In this document: piece after piece, positions 34,691 through 38,642 of the stretch
Position numbering within the stretch: the stretch's first letter is position 1
How the letters are laid out: every line of letters starts with the position of its first letter
Origin: Saprospiraceae bacterium
GTDB lineage: Bacteria > Bacteroidota > Bacteroidia > Chitinophagales > Saprospiraceae
Assembly (NCBI GenBank): GCA_016787525.1
Contig: JAEUUP010000104.1
Span: 1 to 38,642 of the forward strand
Reading direction: 5' to 3'
Length of the DNA stretch: 38,642 nucleotides
Translations under genes and position numbers: made by a program
The notes under the pieces: generated by a model
Seen by the model: the letters and a program-made list of their open reading frames with translations, nothing else
Database searches by the model: none
Told to the model about the DNA's origin: nothing

Positions 34691-35611
34691 TTATTGTTTT
34701 ATAAATTTGGCTTGTTCCGCTCCCATTTTCAAAATGTATGTGCCTTGTGGCAATGCGGATACATCAAGCCCTCTGCCCCCTCCAAAGGAGTCCTTACTGA
34801 CAGAGAGGGTTTTGCCCGTCAATACTTGCTGCCCGAGCAGGTTGAGGATTTGGAAATCAGACCCCTCAGTTGCTTCGTTCCTCGCAATGACTTCGACTGT
34901 TAGAAGGTTAGAAACAGGGCTTGGATAAACGGCTAACTTGCCTTTCGCCCCTTTACTTTGAATAGAAATGACTTTGGAAAAGGTTTCCGTACCATCATTG
35001 TCTATTTGCCGCAGACGATAGTAGTTTAAGAACGTCGTCGAGGTTTCAAACCTCACCGACGTTAGGTTGTCCGTAAATTGGTATGTCGCTGATTTGCCTT
35101 TGGCAGCGACAAAACCGATGCTTTCCCAAGTGCTGCCGTTCAGCCTTTGGATGTCAAAACCTTTATTATTCACCTCATTTGCCGTTGCCCAAGTGAGCAA
35201 ATTACCCCCCTCAGTATTTTTGCCCGAAAAAGACACCAACTCAACAGGCAAGGCAACAAGCTGCCCCGCGTTGTTATAGGCACAAGAAGTGCTACCTGAT
35301 GTAATTATTATACCCGACGTTTCTGCTAATCTAATATAACTACCACCATTGGATTCTATTCGAGCATAAGCCACCACAGCATTGTCATAACAGCTGGTGA
35401 CAATGTAAGGTTGCCCGCCTAAGGAAATGTCAGTAGTATAGGAAAATGGGTTGCCTGCATCGCAGTCAGATAGTGCTGACAAAGTGGCTTCATAAATAGC
35501 CCCGTCATCGTTTAAGTCAACGATCTGAGTCGGGCAGGTTTGCGCTTGCAGAGACAGAGACAGCATGAGGGCAAAAAGCCCTGATAAAAAGCGGTAAACG
35601 TTGTCTTTCAT
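34691..35611 (-). CDS. Small secreted protein with type IX secretion sorting domain, containing several in-frame repeats
   Basis: The 306-residue protein has a signal peptide (to about LQAQ, residue 24), a short Cys-containing region (26-110), the segment LPVELVSFSGKN...LLTWATANEVNNKGFDIQR common in Cytophagales surface proteins (about 122-217), and a type A sorting domain (about 225-306, LAVYPSPVSN then ILNLLGQQV and LPQGTYILKM). It should be carried outside by the type IX system. Four stretches are encoded by dispersed repeats: Thr-Glu-Gly-Gly (133-136), LTSVRFETSTTFLN (183-196), VIARNEATEG (241-250) and SVSKDSFGGGRG (270-281). The last two lie inside the sorting domain yet keep its frame and end. 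No function beyond export is visible. Confidence 0.82.
   Translation of the reverse strand: MKDNVYRFLSGLFALMLSLSLQAQTCPTQIVDLNDDGAIYEATLSALSDCDAGNPFSYTTDISLGGQPYIVTSCYDNAVVAYARIESNGGSYIRLAETSGIIITSGSTSCAYNNAGQLVALPVELVSFSGKNTEGGNLLTWATANEVNNKGFDIQRLNGSTWESIGFVAAKGKSATYQFTDNLTSVRFETSTTFLNYYRLRQIDNDGTETFSKVISIQSKGAKGKLAVYPSPVSNLLTVEVIARNEATEGSDFQILNLLGQQVLTGKTLSVSKDSFGGGRGLDVSALPQGTYILKMGAEQAKFIKQ
34775..34810. repeat. Repeat family B, copy 2 (inside the type IX gene)
   Basis: CCCCCTCCAAAGGAGTCCTT followed by ACTGACAGAGAGGG matches copy 1 at 34655-34688 almost base for base. Read on the gene strand it encodes SVSKDSFGGGRG within the sorting domain. Confidence 0.75.
34861..34893. repeat. Repeat family C joined to a TACTGAGGGG-type core
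   Basis: On the minus strand the segment reads GTCATTGCGAGGAACGAAGC and continues directly into AACTGAGGGGT. The first part is the repeat, common in many bacterial genomes, whose translation gives VIARNEA. Here it encodes residues 241-250 of the type IX protein. Confidence 0.7.
35031..35063. repeat. Palindromic repeat family D inside the type IX gene
   Basis: AACGTCGTCGAGGTTT followed by CAAACCTCACCGACGTT is nearly a perfect palindrome (two mismatched positions). The gene strand encodes LTSVRFETSTTFLN. Palindromes of this type are dispersed in other Bacteroidota genomes, to my recollection; only one copy is in the window. Confidence 0.6.
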
Positions 35612-35680
35612 TGAACTGAAAAGTTTTTAAAAATGATTGAAATAAAGTCCTGTTGTCTTTTGGTTTTTTGAGGGAAAACT

Positions 35681-35713
35681 ACCCCCTCTCCATAGGAGTA
35701 CTTTGGACAGTAG
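35681..35713. repeat. Repeat family B, diverged copy 3
   Basis: ACCCCCTCTCCATAGGAGTA followed by CTTTGGACAGTA resembles the two copies at 34655 and 34775 but has several changes. It lies 70 bp upstream of the type IX gene start, so it may overlap its promoter or leader. Confidence 0.45.
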
Positions 35714-35760
35714 GCTGCGTTTTTCTTTGTACGACAAAGGTCAAAAAGATCAAAAACCTG

Positions 35761-35783
35761 CACAATAGTTATTTTTAACTATA
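35761..35783. promoter_or_regulatory. Left arm of a 23-bp perfect inverted repeat, candidate operator
   Basis: CACAATAGTTATTTTTAACT followed by ATA is the exact reverse complement of 35907-35929. Each arm also contains its own dyad ATAGTTA-TTTT-TAACTAT. The two arms border a 123-bp centre in the divergent region between the type IX gene and the response regulator gene. This is the layout of a paired operator for a dimeric regulator, perhaps the adjacent LuxR-type protein; binding is not shown. Confidence 0.6.
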
Positions 35784-35906
35784 CACCACCTAAAGTATTG
35801 ATAATGAATGACTTATAATTTTAAATATTTTCATTAAAAATTAAAAACAAATTATCAATGTTTGCAACTCGTTGATTATCAAGTATTTGTGCGCTTGTTA
35901 ATGGGA

Positions 35907-35929
35907 TATAGTTAAAAATAACTATTGTG
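35907..35929. promoter_or_regulatory. Right arm of the 23-bp inverted repeat, candidate operator
   Basis: TATAGTTAAAAATAACTATT followed by GTG complements 35761-35783 without mismatch. It ends 46 bp before the chosen start of the response regulator, close enough to overlap its promoter. Smaller dyads (ATTGATAAT at 35797 and ATTATCAAT at 35851, TTGATTATCAA at 35872) lie between the arms. Confidence 0.6.
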
Positions 35930-35974
35930 GCATATTTTTAAGCGTTGTTCCTTTGCAGAAAAAATGTAAAAATT

Positions 35975-36568
35975 ATGACAATAGCATTATTTGATGACCA
36001 CCCTATTATCCTTGAAGGGTTAAAGGATTATTTTTCCAAAAAAGAAGGCGTAGAGGTCGTGGGTACAGCCACAACCAAAGCAGACGTTATTAACTTGTTG
36101 GAAACACAAGACATTGATATATTGGTATCGGATGTCATAACAGACGAAGAGCTGGGCTTGGAGCTGTTTGAAGAAATACAAAAGCGACGATTCACTGCCA
36201 AAGTGATTGTGTACAGCAGTCTAAAGGGCGATTTGGTCCACAATTTTTTGTACGAATACGGCGTAATCGGTATCGTCAATAAAAGCAGAGGCTTGGAGGA
36301 GCTGTGGCAATTGGTAGAGGTGGCTTACTTAACGACCGAGTATAAAAAAAAAAACAACGACTCTGTACCACCTACGCTAACGCTTAAAGAAAAGGAAATT
36401 GTGAAATACCTGAGCAAAGGCTTGACGGCTAAAGAGATCGCGGTACTGACCAACAGCTCTGCAAACACCATTAACAACCAAAAGAACCACCTTTTGGCAA
36501 AGTTCGATTGTCTGAATACCATCGAGCTTATTTCCAAACTGACGCTTATAGGTTACATGAAGATGTAA
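35975..36568 (+). CDS. LuxR-family two-component response regulator
   Basis: The start at ATG 35975 (MTIALFDDHPIILEGL) removes ten unlikely residues from the longer frame. The receiver domain (1-120) has the acidic pair Asp7-Asp8, the phosphorylated Asp53 (LVSDV) and Lys103. The LuxR/GerE helix-turn-helix occupies about 134-197 (TLTLKEKEIVKYLSKGLTAKEIA). It is followed after 211 bp by a histidine kinase on the same strand, its probable partner. A hairpin between them may reduce read-through. It may bind the 23-bp inverted repeat just upstream. Confidence 0.95.
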   Translation: MTIALFDDHPIILEGLKDYFSKKEGVEVVGTATTKADVINLLETQDIDILVSDVITDEELGLELFEEIQKRRFTAKVIVYSSLKGDLVHNFLYEYGVIGIVNKSRGLEELWQLVEVAYLTTEYKKKNNDSVPPTLTLKEKEIVKYLSKGLTAKEIAVLTNSSANTINNQKNHLLAKFDCLNTIELISKLTLIGYMKM

Positions 36569-36599
36569 GAAACTGTTTTAAAACCTATAAACAGCTTCT

Positions 36600-36651
36600 G
36601 AGAAAACACATATCCACAGAGGTTTAAACTTTTACGAATATGTGTTTTCTC
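36600..36651 (+). terminator. Hairpin after the response regulator gene
   Basis: GAGAAAACACATAT (36600-36613) and ATATGTGTTTTCTC (36638-36651) are perfect complements over 14 bp with a 24-base loop. It begins 32 bp after the stop codon. A TATTTTTG box fitting the Bacteroidota -7 consensus follows at 36685-36692, about 90 bp before the kinase start, so the kinase may have its own promoter. Confidence 0.6.
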
Positions 36652-36779
36652 TCAAAAGGATAATCCTAATTATTACACCCATTCTATTTTTGTAAATAAT
36701 TAATCTTATTACCTTTACGAATGCTACTTTTTATGGACGAACTACAACATTTACCACACTATTTTTATTCTTATTGTCT

Positions 36780-38642
36780 ATGGGACGCACATATTTATTA
36801 TCAAGCTTATTTATCCTTGTAGTCTGCTCTGCCACAACACCTATTTTGGCCCAATCAAACTCGAAAATAGACAGTTTGATTGGTATTGCTGAAAAGTATG
36901 GGAAAGAGGATACCATTCAAGCCCGAAGGTGGTTGGATATTGCATCGGCATCATACACTGTCAATAAGCAAAAGAGTTTAGAGGCTGCGGAAAAAGCCTT
37001 GGTTATTGCTCAAAAAATCAACCAACCCGCCTTCATTGCTGACGCTTATTTTGCGAAAGCAAGATGTAAGGGAGGCTTGGGCGTGTACAAAGAGGCTGTA
37101 GAAATATTCAAACAATCCCTCAGTATTTATGAGAAAATACCCAATGTGCTGAAAGTGGGTGAATGTTATATGACCATAGGCGTGTGTTACAGCCGCCTCA
37201 AAGATGTGCCTTTGGCAGTCGAGTATTTTGGAAAAGGTAAAACCTTGTTCGAGAAAGCAGGCGTTATAGCCAATGTAGGTATATGCCTCAATGGTATTGC
37301 GACAGCGTATTTGAACAATGGACAAGCTCAGGAGTCGGTTAGTTATCTGCAAGAATCTTTGAAGATTGCGATAAAACAAAATAATAAAGATGGCGAAGCG
37401 AGAAGTTTAGGGAATCTCGGCATGGCATATATGCTTTTATCTGATTATCCTAAAAGTTTGGACTACTACCAAAAAGCATTGCCCCTTCTTGAAGGCGTAG
37501 GACAGAAAAGTATATTTTCAAGTGTTTATGCCAATATCAGCCATATTTACCAGTATTTAGGCGACAATGAAAAGTCTTTAGACTATCAAATGAAGGCTTT
37601 AAACATTGCTAAAGAGGTAAATAACCGTTTTGATATAGCTTATGGCTTATTTAATATTGGCAGTAAATATGGACTGCTCAAAGATCACCCTAAAGCTGCG
37701 TCTTATAAACAACAAGCCATAAAAACGGCTGAATCTTTGAAAGATACAGCTTTGTTAATTCAATTTTGGGACGGCTTAGGAGAAACATATACTGATTTAA
37801 AAGACTACACGACGGCTTTCTCCTGTATTCAGAAATCACTAAACATGTTGGGGCAGAAAGAAGGTGATGAAACAAGAGCCAATTGTTTGTCCCATCTTGG
37901 CGTTATCTATCAATCAGCACCCGATAGTGCTTTACAAGCATTGGGTATCAGCCCTCAAGAGCGTTTTTCTCAATCAGAAGCGGCTTTCTTGCAAGCTATC
38001 AAATATGCAGAGGCAATAGGTAGTCCACAAAAGTTGTCTTTGCTTTGGCAATCTTTGAGTAGTCTTTATGAAAAAAAGGGCGATTATATCAAGGCCTATA
38101 AAACTTATAGTAAATACATTGCTATTAGGGATAGTATTTCGGGGGATAATGTCAAAAAACAAATCACCCGCAAGGAGATACAATACGAATTTGATAAAAA
38201 AGAAACCGAACTCAAATATCAACAACAATTGACTGAGGGGGAGCTGGAAAAACAACGCTTATTGACAATGCAAAAAGAACAAGCCCTAACCCTCAATCAG
38301 CAAACTTTGACGCTCAAAGAACAGGCATTGGCTTTGAGTAATAAAGAAAAAGACTTAGCGCATTTGGCTTATCTCAAAGAACAAGCTGAAAAACAAGAAA
38401 AAGAACAACAACTTTCCCTATCCGAAGAACGCGAGAAAGGAAAAGAACGGGATTTAAATCTCAAAAACCTCGAACTATCGGCACAACAAAAACAAAATCT
38501 TTATTTGGGTTTGTTGGTGGCTTCTTTGCTCGGGGGTTTAGGCGTATTAGCCTACTTTTATACAACCCTGAAAAAGCAGAAAAACATCATCGCCCAACAG
38601 AACGAACTCAACGAACAGACCATTGCCATCCTCTCACACGAC
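36780..38642 (+). CDS. TPR-containing sensor histidine kinase (partial, C-terminus outside window)
   Basis: An open frame from ATG at 36780 reaches the window end after 621 codons without a stop. It has a signal peptide (MGRTYLLSSLFILVVC to about LAQS), periplasmic TPR repeats (about residues 30-430, for example GNLGMAYMLLSDYPKSLDYYQKA), a long coiled coil (about 450-570, rich in Gln, Glu, Lys), one membrane segment (about 573-595) and the beginning of the DHp helix. The last residues ILSHD place the probable phosphorylated histidine at 620. The kinase domain must lie to the right. Its likely partner is the response regulator upstream. A motif copy (38231-38241) encodes Leu-Thr-Glu-Gly in the coiled coil. 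Confidence 0.9.
   Translation, partial: MGRTYLLSSLFILVVCSATTPILAQSNSKIDSLIGIAEKYGKEDTIQARRWLDIASASYTVNKQKSLEAAEKALVIAQKINQPAFIADAYFAKARCKGGLGVYKEAVEIFKQSLSIYEKIPNVLKVGECYMTIGVCYSRLKDVPLAVEYFGKGKTLFEKAGVIANVGICLNGIATAYLNNGQAQESVSYLQESLKIAIKQNNKDGEARSLGNLGMAYMLLSDYPKSLDYYQKALPLLEGVGQKSIFSSVYANISHIYQYLGDNEKSLDYQMKALNIAKEVNNRFDIAYGLFNIGSKYGLLKDHPKAASYKQQAIKTAESLKDTALLIQFWDGLGETYTDLKDYTTAFSCIQKSLNMLGQKEGDETRANCLSHLGVIYQSAPDSALQALGISPQERFSQSEAAFLQAIKYAEAIGSPQKLSLLWQSLSSLYEKKGDYIKAYKTYSKYIAIRDSISGDNVKKQITRKEIQYEFDKKETELKYQQQLTEGELEKQRLLTMQKEQALTLNQQTLTLKEQALALSNKEKDLAHLAYLKEQAEKQEKEQQLSLSEEREKGKERDLNLKNLELSAQQKQNLYLGLLVASLLGGLGVLAYFYTTLKKQKNIIAQQNELNEQTIAILSHD

Larger units (their letters stand above)
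922..38240. repeat. Dispersed motif TACTGAGGGGGT: 31 exact cores across the window
   Basis: Core ACTGAGGGG, plus orientation, starts at 922, 3830, 5343, 8322, 9758, 9993, 18853, 20030, 22763, 23200, 23756, 25221, 26359, 26692, 26860, 28956, 33564 and 38232. Minus orientation (CCCCTCAGT) starts at 5920, 10722, 11931, 12728, 13630, 14055, 16123, 17200, 17379, 30836, 33529, 34862 and 35207. Fifteen are inside genes, one is in the lyase remnant and fifteen are intergenic. Nearly all are preceded by T on the motif strand, and most continue with G or GT. One-base variants lie at 1521-1532, 10570-10581 and 21537-21547. The coding copies use several frames (Pro-Ser-Val, Thr-Glu-Gly, Pro-Gln-Tyr, Pro-Leu-Ser, Leu-Arg-Gly). 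Confidence 0.95.

Noticed and set aside
37117-37127. CCCTCAGTAT in the histidine kinase as a motif copy
   Set aside because: One C short of the core, and the residues Ser-Leu-Ser-Ile-Tyr are normal for a TPR helix, so chance is enough.
922-38240. Reading the TACTGAGGGGGT word as a promoter or operator for the glycan genes
   Set aside because: Copies occur in both orientations, before starts, after stops and inside coding regions, with no fixed distance to a start codon.

Overview
The window looks like a chromosomal segment of a Bacteroidota, most likely a Cytophagales-type bacterium. The signs are a SusC/SusD pair driven by an ECF sigma factor and FecR anti-sigma factor, a protein with a type IX secretion C-terminal domain, DUF1080 and PVC-type cytochrome proteins, an A/T-leaning composition, and starts without obvious Shine-Dalgarno sequences. 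I cannot name the genus. I saw no rRNA, tRNA, CRISPR array, transposase or integrase.

Layout, right to left because most genes lie on the minus strand. At the right edge is a plus-strand LuxR-type response regulator (35975-36568), then a TPR sensor histidine kinase cut by the window end (36780->38642). A divergent promoter region with a 23-bp inverted repeat separates them from a small type IX secreted protein (34691-35611). Next come an ECF sigma factor, FecR, SusC with an STN domain, and SusD (26974-34341). Below these lies a long leftward series of secreted glycan-degrading enzymes: a double DUF1080 protein, GH92, GH105, a toroid-type lyase-like protein, GH28, an esterase and two tandem GH27 enzymes, then a secreted c-type cytochrome/propeller/HEAT protein and a partial all-helical secreted protein. 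Together they read as a polysaccharide utilisation locus for a pectin-like glycan with alpha-galactosyl and alpha-mannosyl decorations. The substrate is inferred.

This series is interrupted by accessory genes: a bactofilin-like protein and a Fic protein (20053-22655), an AbiEii-type nucleotidyltransferase with a DUF6922 partner (16167-17044), an ImmA/IrrE-PIN pair (14174-15902), a PhyH dioxygenase, DUF1801, DUF2200 and a 120-residue orphan. The AbiEii/DUF6922 pair sits exactly between two 97% identical 115-bp copies of the 3' end of the neighbouring lyase-like gene, so it looks like a recently inserted cassette. Nearby are a six-copy 21-bp tandem repeat and a broken copy of the PhyH 5' end.

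The most striking signal is a short dispersed motif, consensus TACTGAGGGGGT. The 9-base core ACTGAGGGG occurs 31 times in 38.6 kb in both orientations (about 0.3 expected by chance). Copies lie in most intergenic gaps and also inside many enzyme genes in several reading frames. The two GH27 paralogs show that copies inside genes arise without insertions or deletions. Two facing copies form a near-perfect terminator-like hairpin. This resembles a DNA-uptake-sequence or Chi-like genome word more than a mobile repeat or an operator, and as far as I know it is undescribed.
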